Shown piece by piece: positions 17,697 through 26,196 of a DNA stretch of 64,000 nucleotides. The stretch is from assembly GCF_023715345.1 (NCBI RefSeq), contig NZ_JAMBNY010000003.1, positions 219,065 through 283,064 of the forward strand, given 5' to 3'. Each line of letters starts with the position of its first letter. Within the stretch, counting starts at the first letter, position 1. The notes beneath the pieces were generated by a model, which made no database searches, was not told the DNA's origin, and saw only the letters and a program-made list of their open reading frames with translations. Origin of the DNA: Paenibacillus camelliae. GTDB lineage: Bacteria > Bacillota > Bacilli > Paenibacillales > Paenibacillaceae. A program made the translations under genes and the position numbers.

Positions 17697-18791
17697 ATGA
17701 TGAAGCCAAAGTATCAGCTTATTATTGATGATATAAAAAGCCATATCCTCTCGGGAACATACAAGCCCGGTGATAGAATACCTTCGGAGTACGTGCTGCA
17801 GGAAAACTATCAGGTTAGCCGGCAAACCGTTAGAAAAGCAATTCTAGAGCTATCTAATGAAGGATTCCTACGCAGCGAGAAGGGATCTGGTACGTATGTT
17901 AGCACTCATTACCGCTCCAAAGCCGGTGTAAGATCGATGAATAAGACGATTGGGGTCATTACAACTTATATCTCTGATTACATCTTTCCTTCAATTATTC
18001 GCGGCATTGAAAGCCGATTGAATGAAGATAATTATTCTCTGTTGCTAGCCAGCACAAATAATGATATCGAACAAGAGAAAAAGGCCTTGGAAATGATGCT
18101 GTCGTATGGTGTGGACGGGCTAATCGTAGAGCCAACTCGAAGCAATGTTTACAATCCAAACATCGCTTATTACCTATCCTTTAAGGAGCAGGATGTACCG
18201 CTTGTAATGATTAATGCTTATTACGAAGAGCTGGAGGTTCCTTTCTTCTGCTTGGATGACGTGCAGTCTAGTTATCTCGCAACTCGGGAGCTCATTACGA
18301 AGGGTCATTCCCAGATCGGTATCATTGCCAAAATGGACGATCTACAGGGGAAATATAGAATGAAGGGATTTATTAAAGCTTTAGGGGAGGCAAAACTAAG
18401 GTTTCAACAGGAGCATGTGCTCTCCTTCGATACTGCCACTAAAGCCGACCTGTCCGCTAACCTGGAAGTGTATCTGAACGACAATCGAGATGATGTGACG
18501 GCGATTGTCTGCTACAACGACGAGGTGGGGCTTGAAGTCGTAAATGTTTGCCGAAAGCTAGGCATCTCTATCCCAGATGATTTATCAATTATTGGTCAAG
18601 ACAATTCCTATATCGCGAAAAATGCCAATATACAGCTGACGACGCTGACGCACCCGCAAGAGCAGATGGGGCGCGATGCCGCAGATTGGGTTATTAAATC
18701 GTTACAGGGTAAAAAGGATCTGCCGACCAAAACCTATTACCAGCCTGAACTTATTACAGGAGAAACGATTAAAGAGATTGAAGTAGAATAG
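17697..18791 (+). CDS. araR: Arabinose operon repressor AraR (GntR/LacI hybrid)
   Basis: A 364-residue regulator with an N-terminal GntR winged helix (about 5-75; PSEYVLQENYQVSRQTVRKA, then GSGTYVS) fused to a LacI-type periplasmic-binding-protein domain (about 85-355, including GVITTYISDYIFPSIIRGIE and IIGQDNSYIAKNANIQLT). This fusion is the AraR architecture, which releases DNA on binding L-arabinose. The ATG at 17697 has only a weak ribosome site, in keeping with low repressor levels. It is divergent from the ara operon and two AraR-type palindromes lie between them. Confidence 0.93.
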   Translation: MMKPKYQLIIDDIKSHILSGTYKPGDRIPSEYVLQENYQVSRQTVRKAILELSNEGFLRSEKGSGTYVSTHYRSKAGVRSMNKTIGVITTYISDYIFPSIIRGIESRLNEDNYSLLLASTNNDIEQEKKALEMMLSYGVDGLIVEPTRSNVYNPNIAYYLSFKEQDVPLVMINAYYEELEVPFFCLDDVQSSYLATRELITKGHSQIGIIAKMDDLQGKYRMKGFIKALGEAKLRFQQEHVLSFDTATKADLSANLEVYLNDNRDDVTAIVCYNDEVGLEVVNVCRKLGISIPDDLSIIGQDNSYIAKNANIQLTTLTHPQEQMGRDAADWVIKSLQGKKDLPTKTYYQPELITGETIKEIEVE

Positions 18792-18820
18792 TTGAATATC
18801 CTGAACGCACGTCGTATAAC

Positions 18821-18867
18821 ATGGACTGCCATTGTTAAACACACAAAGTTTAACAGTGGCGGTCCAT
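18821..18867. terminator. Long imperfect hairpin between convergent genes
   Basis: ATGGACTGCCATTGTTAAAC pairs with GTTTAACAGTGGCGGTCCAT with two mismatches and a 7-base loop. It lies between araR and the convergent TetR gene and may terminate both, although the T tracts are poor. Confidence 0.6.
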
Positions 18868-18877
18868 CATTCTAATA

Positions 18878-19462
18878 TTATAACCTTCTTAGGTTTATAA
18901 TTTGTGTATTTGAGAAAACAGTAAGCTGGTCCATCATAAACTTAGTGGAATAGGAAAAATTATTTTCAATCCAGTAGTAGATCAAGCCAAGCGTAGCATT
19001 GGTTTGATATCGCAGGAACATATCATAATTTACCTCGCCAATTGGAGATTGCATCTCCATCTTAATGTCCTCCGAAAATAAAGCGAAAAATAATTGTTCT
19101 AGCCTCGTCTTAAACTCCACATGACCATGATACAACGCATAAAATACCCGTTTTTTACTTTCTATATATTCAAAGATTAACACCGTTGTCGGAGCTTGCT
19201 TATTTACATTAATCGTTTCACTCACATGGAATGGCAGCATAATAGCCGACTTCAAGCCTTCCAATACATCGCATAGAATTTCTTCTAGTAGTTCTTCTTT
19301 ATTAGAATAATACGTATAGAAGGTCGATCGATTTAGTTCGGCATATTGCGCAATCATCGAAACGGTAATTTCCTGATCAGTAAATTGCTCCATTAGTATA
19401 ATATATGCTTTCTTGAGAGCGGCTTTAGTCTTTTTTATCCTTCTATCTATTTTATAGCTCAC
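18878..19462 (-). CDS. TetR-family regulator
   Basis: A 194-residue TetR/AcrR-type protein. The helix-turn-helix lies at about 18-55 (ITVSMIAQYAELNRSTFYTYY, then the usual SNKEELLEEIL). The C-terminal half resembles the TetR_C_8/DhaS-like ligand domain. GTG at 19462 has GGAGGGG 8 bases upstream and is preferred to the upstream ATG. It is divergent from an SDR gene, its most likely target, and imperfect repeats (CACTT/AAGTG) lie in the shared region near 19507-19523. Confidence 0.85.
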   Translation of the reverse strand: MSYKIDRRIKKTKAALKKAYIILMEQFTDQEITVSMIAQYAELNRSTFYTYYSNKEELLEEILCDVLEGLKSAIMLPFHVSETINVNKQAPTTVLIFEYIESKKRVFYALYHGHVEFKTRLEQLFFALFSEDIKMEMQSPIGEVNYDMFLRYQTNATLGLIYYWIENNFSYSTKFMMDQLTVFSNTQIINLRRL

Positions 19463-19583
19463 GTAATCGGCCCCTCCTCTCATGGTGTACAAATAAAAAT
19501 AAACATCACTTTTACTTTAAGTGTTGGTTAAACCTCATTTCAAGCCCTGTTGTCCATTTAATTTTTGAATACTATGCTAACCT

Positions 19584-19624
19584 AAAGGTGTTCATTGTTT
19601 AGACACATTATTCTATACACCTTT
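19584..19624. promoter_or_regulatory. Inverted repeat in SDR leader
   Basis: AAAGGTGT (19584-19591) and ACACCTTT (19617-19624) form an 8-base inverted repeat immediately before the GAGGAGG ribosome site of the SDR gene. It may be a TetR operator or an RNA hairpin near the ribosome site. Confidence 0.35.
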
Positions 19625-19639
19625 GAGGAGGTTTTCGAG

Positions 19640-20374
19640 ATGAGACTAGAGAACAAAGTAGCCGTTGTAACTGGCGCTGCATCAGGTATTGGTTATGGTA
19701 TTGTTGAGAAGTTTGTCAACGAAGGCGCAACGGTAGTCGCTGGGGATATTACAGATAGCATTTTTGAGCTTGAAAAAACCTTTGGTGACAAGGTAAAGGC
19801 TGTTAAGGTCGATGTATCCAAAGAAGCAGAAGTAAAAAGCTTAATTGAAACGGCTGTAAATACATTTGGCAAGCTGGATATTCTATGTAATAATGCTGGA
19901 ATTCTTGGTGCTTATGCCAACATTGAAGAGTATACAGAGGAACAGTGGAATCGTGTCATGGCTATTAACATCAACGGTCCATTCTTCGGTATGAAGCATG
20001 CCGTTCCTTATATGAGACAAAATGGTGGCGGTTCCATCGTCAATACGGTATCCATTTCATCTCGTCATGCAACGCCTGGTTCTCCAGCCTATGTAACATC
20101 AAAAGGCGCGATGCTCATGCTGACTCGTCAGGCTGGTCACGATTATGCTCGTGAAAACATCCGCGTTAATGGAATCTCTCCGGGTGTAGTCAATACGGGT
20201 ATTCTAAAAGACGTAGACGATGATATGCTAAAAGTATATTCGGAGGCTATTCCGATGCGTCGTATTGGTGAGCCTTCCGAGCTTGCAAATGTCGTTTGCT
20301 TCTTAGCTTCAGACGAGGCATCCTACGTTACAGGTCAAACCTATATTGTCGATGGCGGTAAAGATACGATCTAA
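19640..20374 (+). CDS. SDR-family oxidoreductase
   Basis: A 244-residue classical short-chain dehydrogenase. The cofactor loop is TGAASGIGYG, NNAG follows near residue 86, the catalytic Ser is in NTVSISSRH, and YVTSKGA supplies Tyr and Lys. An acidic residue after the second strand (AGDI) suggests NAD preference. The end VTGQTYIVDGG is standard. ATG at 19640 has GAGGAGG upstream; the frame extends further without a ribosome site. The divergent TetR gene probably regulates it. A terminator follows directly. Confidence 0.88.
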   Translation: MRLENKVAVVTGAASGIGYGIVEKFVNEGATVVAGDITDSIFELEKTFGDKVKAVKVDVSKEAEVKSLIETAVNTFGKLDILCNNAGILGAYANIEEYTEEQWNRVMAININGPFFGMKHAVPYMRQNGGGSIVNTVSISSRHATPGSPAYVTSKGAMLMLTRQAGHDYARENIRVNGISPGVVNTGILKDVDDDMLKVYSEAIPMRRIGEPSELANVVCFLASDEASYVTGQTYIVDGGKDTI

Positions 20375-20385
20375 GTAGTTACATT

Positions 20386-20430
20386 AAACGGCTTTAATCC
20401 TTGTTCTATTGGGATTAAAGCCGTTTTTAT
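20386..20430 (+). terminator. Intrinsic terminator of SDR gene
   Basis: Perfect 15-base stem AAACGGCTTTAATCC/GGATTAAAGCCGTTT followed by TTAT, 11 bases past the SDR stop. Confidence 0.85.
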
Positions 20431-20462
20431 AATGTTATCCAATTCGTCATTCCCTGCAAACC

Positions 20463-20684
20463 TTAGTTTGTCTTAATTGTTAACACTTCATAGCCTAATT
20501 TTTCGACTGTTTCTTTCAGCTGATCAGCGGTTACCTTTGAATCATCAAAGTCGACTTTAGCTTTACTCGCGTTGAATAGACACTTAACATCGTCCACTCC
20601 ACTCATTTTGCTGAGAGCCCCTTCAATCTTTTTAATACAGGATGGACAAGTTAACGCTTCAAGCTGCATAACTGCTTTTTTCAT
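20463..20684 (-). CDS. Stand-alone heavy-metal-associated (HMA) domain protein
   Basis: A 73-residue ferredoxin-like metal chaperone domain with the metal site as LTCPSC (Cys13, Cys16) and the usual LGYEVL end. The position before the first cysteine is Thr, as in the GMTC/CxxC family but lacking the Met-x-Cys form of many copper chaperones. It is the last gene of a run with a Crp/Fnr regulator (24 bases upstream) and, before that, a P1B ATPase lacking its own HMA domain. It probably delivers metal to that pump or serves as its detached sensor domain. AAAGGAGG precedes the ATG. Confidence 0.87.
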   Translation of the reverse strand: MKKAVMQLEALTCPSCIKKIEGALSKMSGVDDVKCLFNASKAKVDFDDSKVTADQLKETVEKLGYEVLTIKTN

Positions 20685-20708
20685 TTTAATCTCCTCCTTT
20701 AGGCTGTA

Positions 20709-21413
20709 TTATTTACCGTACAGCAGCAATTGATCTAAATCATAAATTTTAATGCTATTTTTAGGCAGCAGTTCAATTACATTCTCCTGCTCAAGATGAG
20801 CAAGCTTTCGGCTAATCGTTTCTGGTGTCGTCCCTAGGTAGGATGCCAAATCCTTCTTTGAGATAGGCAACTTAATGATTGGGCTGTTCCCACTATTGCT
20901 ATCTAAACAATCTAATAGAAACGATATAATTCTGGATTCCACACTTTCCGTAAAGACCTGTGCCGTTTGTTTTTCAGATTCCTTCAGCCTCGAAGTCATC
21001 TCTGCAATAATCTTTAATGAAATTTGCGGAAACTCTATTAGGTATTCCAACAAATCCGCTTGATTAAATAAGCAAATAGATGTATTTTGCATCGCCTCGG
21101 CGTAATTCTCATGTACTTCTCCTGGCCTGAATATCGCCAATTCCCCTGTAAAGTCACCGGGATTCAGTATACGAACAAGCTGCTCCTTGCCTGTATCAGA
21201 TAGTCTGTAAACTCTTACTTTTCCGGTGTGAATGATATATAGCACATCATCCTTGTCACCAGCACGGAATAGCATCTCGCCCTTTTTAATTTGCTTGGTT
21301 TGTGCAGATCCTACGATGCGGTCCATGTCCTGATCCTCTAAGTGATTAAAGATTGGTACTAATCGAATACAATCCCTATAGTTATGTCCAGATTGTCCAG
21401 CATCCTTTCCCAT
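20709..21413 (-). CDS. Crp/Fnr-family regulator in metal cluster
   Basis: A 234-residue regulator with a cyclic-nucleotide-binding-like beta barrel (about 20-130, with GDKDDVLYIIHTGKVRVYR and NPGDFTGELAIF), a long dimerisation helix and a Crp-type helix-turn-helix near 185-215 (SKKDLASYLGTTPETISRKL). The only cysteines are scattered (Cys15, in DCIRL, and later single ones), so an oxygen-labile FNR cluster is unlikely. Placed between the P1B ATPase and the HMA protein, it probably regulates metal export, comparable to Flp regulators in lactic acid bacteria. GAAGGAGG lies before the ATG. Confidence 0.87.
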   Translation of the reverse strand: MGKDAGQSGHNYRDCIRLVPIFNHLEDQDMDRIVGSAQTKQIKKGEMLFRAGDKDDVLYIIHTGKVRVYRLSDTGKEQLVRILNPGDFTGELAIFRPGEVHENYAEAMQNTSICLFNQADLLEYLIEFPQISLKIIAEMTSRLKESEKQTAQVFTESVESRIISFLLDCLDSNSGNSPIIKLPISKKDLASYLGTTPETISRKLAHLEQENVIELLPKNSIKIYDLDQLLLYGK

Positions 21414-21576
21414 ACAGGTGAACCCTCCTTCAGGTTGAGCATATGTTCTAACGGTTTACGTACGCAATACGGCTTAATAAATATCTTCTTTGTTGTGTAT
21501 AGTTGCATTTTTTTGCCTAGTATCGTTCAAAATTTCCGTAAACTCATTATACCTTACTTCCATCCCAGCAATGCAG

Positions 21577-23472
21577 TTACCGATTGTGGCTAGTTCCTCT
21601 CCTACTTTTACTTGCTTTGAAGCTGATTAATCTCATCGCGTTCAATATAACAACAAGAACGCTGCCTTCATGTATGAACATACCGCTTGCCAAATGCACA
21701 TGCCCGCCAAGAACACCGACCAGAAGGATCACTACAACTGCTAAAGCAATCGCTATATTTTGACGCATGTTACGTATCGCTTTCTTAGATAACACATAGG
21801 CATGAGCATATTGTGAAAACTTATCCGCCATGAGCACCACATCAGCAGTCTCCATAGATATATCCGTCCCACCCTCACCCATCGCGATTCCTATATTTGC
21901 TGCAGCAATCGCGGGGGCATCATTGACTCCATCACCAGCCATGGCGACAATAGCACCCTCTTCTTTCAGCTTATTTACATAAGCAACCTTATCGCTCGGC
22001 AGCAGCTCGGCATAAAACTCATCAATACCCAGCTGATTAGCGACAGCTTTTGCCGTATGACGGTTATCGCCAGTGTGCATAATGATTCGCTTCACGCCAT
22101 TCGCTCTCATCATCGCTAATGCCTCATGCGCATCATCTCGGATTTGATCTGCTATCGATATGATGGCTTCAAGCACGCCATTCATCGCTACAAATACCGC
22201 GGTGTTTCCTAACAATTCCCGGCTGATTGCATACTGGCCTGCATGCGCATCGATGTCAATTTGCCGCGCATCCATAAGCTTTCTATTCCCCGCTACGATA
22301 TGATGCTTGTTAACCGTGGCGACTATGCCATGTCCTTTAATGGCTTCACTATCCGTAAGCTGATACGAGCTAAGATCTACACCACGATTCACCGCAGTCT
22401 TGACGATCGTCTGACCTAGATGATGTTCCGAGACCGTTTCCGCTTTCGCTACGTATGCCAAAACTTCTATAGCTGTCTTAGCCCCGAAAGTATGCACATC
22501 GGTTACTTCAGGCTTGCCTTTCGTTAGCGTTCCGGTTTTATCAAATACTAATGTATCGACCTTCGCCAACCTCTCCATTACTTCTCCACCCTTAATCAGC
22601 ACACCGTTTTTGGCACCATTGCCGATACCAGCCACGTTAGATACAGGAGCGCCAATAACAAGTGCCCCGGGGCACGCAATAACTAAAAAGGTGATGGCCA
22701 GATGTAGGTCGCTTTTCAGAATATAAACTAGTATCGCTAATAGTGTGACGGCAGGGGTATAATAGCTCGAAAAACGATCTAAGAAGCGTTCCGTCTTCGA
22801 TTGTGAATCCTGCGCTTCCTCTATAAGCTCAATAATTTTGGCAAACGTCGTGTCATCGCCTACCCTTTCGGCTATCAGTTCGATATAACCCGTATCTAGA
22901 ATAGTTCCGCTAAATACACGATCACCATCCGATTTGTAGACTGGAACGGATTCACCAGTAACTGCCGCCTCATTAATGGAGGCTCGACCCTTCACTATAA
23001 CTCCATCGACTGGAATTTTCCCACCTGGCAGAACAACAATCTGATCTCCTACCTTCACATCCTCGACACCGATAAGCTTACGAGAGCCATCTTCATGTAA
23101 TAATAGAGCTTCTTGCGGTGCCATATCGATGAGCTGCTTTAAAGATGAGCGCGTTTTTTGCAGCGTACGATTCTCTAAATAAGCACCAAATAAAAACAGA
23201 AAGGTTACAATCGAGGACTCCACGTATTCGCGAATGAAAAGCGCACCGACTACGGCAAACGTAACGAGCAATTCTATGCTAAAGGTACGCAGTCTGACGG
23301 CTTGCCATGCTTTCATTGCAACGGGAGCAACCCCGATGACAGTAGCAGCAATGAGAAATCCATTACTCCAGCCCACTTGCTGCTGCATGACCATAAGTAT
23401 GAAGCCCACCGCAATAAGCATCCCTGACAGCAGTGTGAGCTTGTTTGTGTAACGGTTAATGGCCTTCATCAT
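21577..23472 (-). CDS. P1B-type heavy-metal ATPase with CPG motif
   Basis: A 631-residue metal-exporting ATPase with the A domain TGES (172-175), phosphorylation site DKTGT (Asp311), and hinge MAGDGVNDAPA. It lacks an N-terminal HMA domain. Two conserved motifs differ: the transmembrane metal motif is CPG (267-269) instead of CPC or SPC, and the nucleotide-binding SEHP motif reads SEHH (348-351). The last helix contains HEGSVLVVILNAMRL, like Zn/Cd/Co pumps. Substrate is thus uncertain, probably a divalent metal. The neighbouring Crp/Fnr and HMA genes belong to the same cluster. GGAGGG lies 7 bases before the ATG. Confidence 0.9.
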   Translation of the reverse strand: MMKAINRYTNKLTLLSGMLIAVGFILMVMQQQVGWSNGFLIAATVIGVAPVAMKAWQAVRLRTFSIELLVTFAVVGALFIREYVESSIVTFLFLFGAYLENRTLQKTRSSLKQLIDMAPQEALLLHEDGSRKLIGVEDVKVGDQIVVLPGGKIPVDGVIVKGRASINEAAVTGESVPVYKSDGDRVFSGTILDTGYIELIAERVGDDTTFAKIIELIEEAQDSQSKTERFLDRFSSYYTPAVTLLAILVYILKSDLHLAITFLVIACPGALVIGAPVSNVAGIGNGAKNGVLIKGGEVMERLAKVDTLVFDKTGTLTKGKPEVTDVHTFGAKTAIEVLAYVAKAETVSEHHLGQTIVKTAVNRGVDLSSYQLTDSEAIKGHGIVATVNKHHIVAGNRKLMDARQIDIDAHAGQYAISRELLGNTAVFVAMNGVLEAIISIADQIRDDAHEALAMMRANGVKRIIMHTGDNRHTAKAVANQLGIDEFYAELLPSDKVAYVNKLKEEGAIVAMAGDGVNDAPAIAAANIGIAMGEGGTDISMETADVVLMADKFSQYAHAYVLSKKAIRNMRQNIAIALAVVVILLVGVLGGHVHLASGMFIHEGSVLVVILNAMRLISFKASKSRRGTSHNR

Positions 23473-23585
23473 TCTGCTTCCCTCCTCTATTCTGTTCGCC
23501 TCTTGGTTGTCTCTATCTTATCGAATGATCAAAAAAATAAAATTGACGCCGGTCAAGAAATAATAAAAACTTACGTTGCTAGCAA

Positions 23586-23616
23586 CAAAAAGAGCGCTAC
23601 CGCATAGGTAAGCGCC
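23586..23616 (-). terminator. Terminator after diguanylate cyclase
   Basis: GCGCTTACC/GGTAGCGC hairpin with a 5-base loop followed on the minus strand by TCTTTTT, 40 bases past the GGDEF gene stop. Confidence 0.7.
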
Positions 23617-23654
23617 CCATTTATTTCCTTAAACGTTGTATACCTCTATTCTGA

Positions 23655-24623
23655 TCATGATACACCCTTAGCTCTGTACATTGCTCGATCTGCTTCTTTA
23701 ATCAGCATCTCTAGGTCCGTATGTGAAACCTCTGTCGTGTGGTACCATCCAATACTTGCAGAAACATTAATGACATGATGATTACATATCATTGGTCTTT
23801 CCAATGCAGATTGAATTTGCTCTGAAAGCTTTTCTAGCTGTGGATGGTCAATATCTGCACATAAAATTACAAATTCATCTCCACCTAGACGACAAAGTAA
23901 ATCTGTGTCTCGCAGTACACCGTCTAATCTTGAGACGATGTTCACTAGTAACTGATCTCCAGCCTCATGCCCATAGGTATCATTTATTTCTTTAAAGTCA
24001 TTCATATCAATGAATAACGCGGCTATAGAATCGACATGTTTATGCTTTAGCTGATCAAACCTATCCTTAAGCTGTAAACGATTAGCCGCTCCAGTTAGCG
24101 CATCATGATACGCTAATTGCTGCAGCTTGGCATTCGCTTCTCTCAATTTACGTATAGCGACGATGATAAAGGTCGCAATGAACACGGCAAACAGTACCAA
24201 ATAAACAAGATCTTCTCTGCCGACATTCGGAAAAATATGCTCATGAAGATGAAAAAAAGCGTAAAGAGTGAGTATGATCGAAGCAATGCCTGCTAGCACT
24301 ACGACTCGTATGCTTTGATAGATTGCACTTAGAGGAAGAGCTAACCACATGAATAAATAATTAACTAAATACGGTGAATCGCTAAGTAAATAATAAAAGT
24401 AAATATACATACAGCTTATCGTTACATACATTGTAATCTTCGGTTTTATCTTCTTGTGGATCAAAAGTATTAGAACGCTACCAAATACGATAAAAAGAAA
24501 AGCGGGAGGAAATACACTCTCCAGTCCTTCAATGAAAATATTGATGATGACTTGTATACTATAAAAGGCGCATATAAGTATGAACAATGCTTTATTTCGA
24601 TGCATTAATTCCCTATCAATCAT
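23655..24623 (-). CDS. Membrane diguanylate cyclase (GGDEF)
   Basis: A 322-residue protein with about six membrane helices (roughly 10-155) and a C-terminal GGDEF domain starting at YHDALTGAANR. The active site is RLGGDEF and the inhibitory I-site RDTD lies five residues before it, both intact, so it should make cyclic di-GMP and be feedback controlled. Also visible are DMNDFKEIND and TYGHEAGDQLL. ATG at 24623 is preferred over 24644, which lacks a ribosome site. It is monocistronic with its own terminator. Confidence 0.9.
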   Translation of the reverse strand: MIDRELMHRNKALFILICAFYSIQVIINIFIEGLESVFPPAFLFIVFGSVLILLIHKKIKPKITMYVTISCMYIYFYYLLSDSPYLVNYLFMWLALPLSAIYQSIRVVVLAGIASIILTLYAFFHLHEHIFPNVGREDLVYLVLFAVFIATFIIVAIRKLREANAKLQQLAYHDALTGAANRLQLKDRFDQLKHKHVDSIAALFIDMNDFKEINDTYGHEAGDQLLVNIVSRLDGVLRDTDLLCRLGGDEFVILCADIDHPQLEKLSEQIQSALERPMICNHHVINVSASIGWYHTTEVSHTDLEMLIKEADRAMYRAKGVS

Positions 24624-24817
24624 TAGATACTCTTCCTCTTTCATTTATAATAGGCCTAAGGTTCGTACTGTATCAGTTTACTATATGTAATATTATCCAT
24701 TTACTATATTATAGCTTATGTTATCTTCCTATACCTTGTAAAATAATCAAATATTCGTTAACATTTCCACAGTCATTCAACGCCTATTATCAACTGCTCA
24801 CCAAGCCATATGAAATG

Positions 24818-24842
24818 AAAAAAGCCAGCCCTGATGGCTGAC
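24818..24842 (-). terminator. Terminator after truncated MFS frame
   Basis: CAGCC/GGCTG stem with a 5-base loop followed on the minus strand by TTTTTTC, just 2 bases past the stop of the MFS fragment. Confidence 0.7.
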
Positions 24843-24843
24843 C

Positions 24844-24996
24844 TTATTTATACCATGAGACATTTGTTGAGCTCAGCTGAAAGCTCTGTTGAATGGCTGG
24901 TATGGCTACTGTAATCATCGTTGTATTTAACGGATTAAGAATAATGCCTATTGCTACAGCTAGTATAATAAACTTGTTGTTTTTTTCCACAGTCAT
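24844..24996 (-). pseudogene. N-terminal fragment of an MFS transporter
   Basis: A 50-residue frame with GGAG 8 bases before its ATG. After a short cytoplasmic start it reads KFIILAVAIGIILNPLNTTM and then ITVAIPAIQQSFQLSSTNVS, the first helix and motif of EmrB/QacA-type MFS drug exporters (NPLNTTMITVALPxI). It then ends at WYK-stop, directly against a terminator, so about 90 percent of the gene is missing. An internal deletion that fused the start to the native terminator is the simplest explanation. The remaining gap 24645-25047 holds nothing else. Confidence 0.75.
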
Positions 24997-25047
24997 TTCG
25001 GTGTCTCCTCTAGATGGTGTAATCCTTAATTCTAATACGATGAGATA

Positions 25048-25671
25048 CTAAGTTGATGCTTTTTGAGAATCAAGTACGAACATCGTTGCGTCCTGACCCA
25101 TGAATAGATTACTTCCCTTATAGAACGTTTCAGATTGAATATCGCTATATCCGATCTTAGTCATCATTTTTGTAAGCTCTGCTTGATCAAAGCCGTTATG
25201 AACGAGGTCCGACATGACATTTTCGTTTTTGTTAAAGTCTACGATGATTACATGCCCTCCTTCATTCAGAACATCGAATAGTCTAGCTAGTACGACTTCA
25301 ACGTCAGGAATATGAAGCAAAACCTGTGCCATGAAAATATAATCTGCTTTTACATTAGCCAGAGCATCTTGCTCAAAATCAAAGCATAGCGTATCCGCAT
25401 TCTGGATGTTTAAATCAGCTATTTTTTGTTTCACTTGCTCAATCATGTTTAGTGATGTATCTAGAAAAAGCACGGAATGAAATTCATCTAACAAGTTCAT
25501 TCCTACAAGACCGGTTCCACATCCGAAATCAATCGCTTTCTTGTCCTTGGCATCCTTGACGTAACCACGAATAGCGTCTGAGGCTACTTTAGCGATCTGA
25601 ATTCTTTCTGGAGTGTCATACATTTGCGCAATCATTTCAAATTTATCTGTGTTTGCCACTATGATTTTCAT
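25048..25671 (-). CDS. Class I SAM-dependent methyltransferase
   Basis: A 207-residue Rossmann-fold methyltransferase. Motif I is AIDFGCGTGLVGMNLL (about 46-61), the acidic end of strand 2 is LFLDTSLNMIEQVK, and FMAQVLLHIPD is the post-I region of the UbiE/Methyltransf_11 group. The ribosome site GAGAGG directly abuts the ATG at 25671, so initiation may instead be at the GTG four codons later, 12 bases from the site. Substrate cannot be predicted, and no neighbour suggests a pathway. Confidence 0.85.
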   Translation of the reverse strand: MKIIVANTDKFEMIAQMYDTPERIQIAKVASDAIRGYVKDAKDKKAIDFGCGTGLVGMNLLDEFHSVLFLDTSLNMIEQVKQKIADLNIQNADTLCFDFEQDALANVKADYIFMAQVLLHIPDVEVVLARLFDVLNEGGHVIIVDFNKNENVMSDLVHNGFDQAELTKMMTKIGYSDIQSETFYKGSNLFMGQDATMFVLDSQKAST

Positions 25672-25783
25672 CCTCTCTATTATGTAATCTCGAAGTAAGC
25701 TCGAGTTGTAATCACTCCCACTCCGTTACTGCCCACGATAAGTTCATCGTATCATGTTAACGAAGGTATTTAAAATTGCCCTA

Positions 25784-25816
25784 CGTAAAAAAGCAGAGAA
25801 GGCATCTTCTCCGCTT
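25784..25816 (-). terminator. Terminator of SulP-ArsR operon
   Basis: AAGCGGAGAAG/CTTCTCTGCTT hairpin followed by TTTTTT on the minus strand, 36 bases past the ArsR stop. Confidence 0.8.
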
Positions 25817-25851
25817 CGCGTTTAATATGTCCAGCTGCTTATTCATCAAGC

Positions 25852-26196
25852 TTAGCTCCCACTTGCTTCACCATCATCATTGAATTTATCTAACATAGAA
25901 ATCGTCTCAATTAAATGATTGTTGAAAATTTGTCGCGCGATGTCCAGTAGATCAATAATCATGGGATCTCGTAATGAATAGAGCACACGGTTTCCGTCTT
26001 TTTTACTGAATACTATATTTTTACTTCTCAATATGCTTAATTGCTGCGAAACAGCTGAGCCTTCAGAGCCTATCAATGTTTGAAGCTCATTTACATTTTT
26101 TTCTCCCTCAGCAAGCAGCTCCAATATTCTTATACGTAAAGGATGAGCAAGTGCTTTGAAGAAATCGGCTTTAAACTTTTGTAACTCTAAATTCAT
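25852..26196 (-). CDS. ArsR-family regulator
   Basis: A 114-residue winged-helix ArsR/SmtB protein (FFKALAHPLRIRILELLAEG; recognition helix SAVSQQLSILRSKNIV; wing KKDGNRVLYSL). It has no cysteine, so the classical metal sites of ArsR and CadC are absent, and the signal is unknown. Its start lies inside the end of the SulP gene (26-base overlap), whose codons supply the ribosome site AAAGGAGAAG. The two genes must be coexpressed, and a perfect 13-base inverted repeat before SulP is the likely operator. Confidence 0.88.
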   Translation of the reverse strand: MNLELQKFKADFFKALAHPLRIRILELLAEGEKNVNELQTLIGSEGSAVSQQLSILRSKNIVFSKKDGNRVLYSLRDPMIIDLLDIARQIFNNHLIETISMLDKFNDDGEASGS

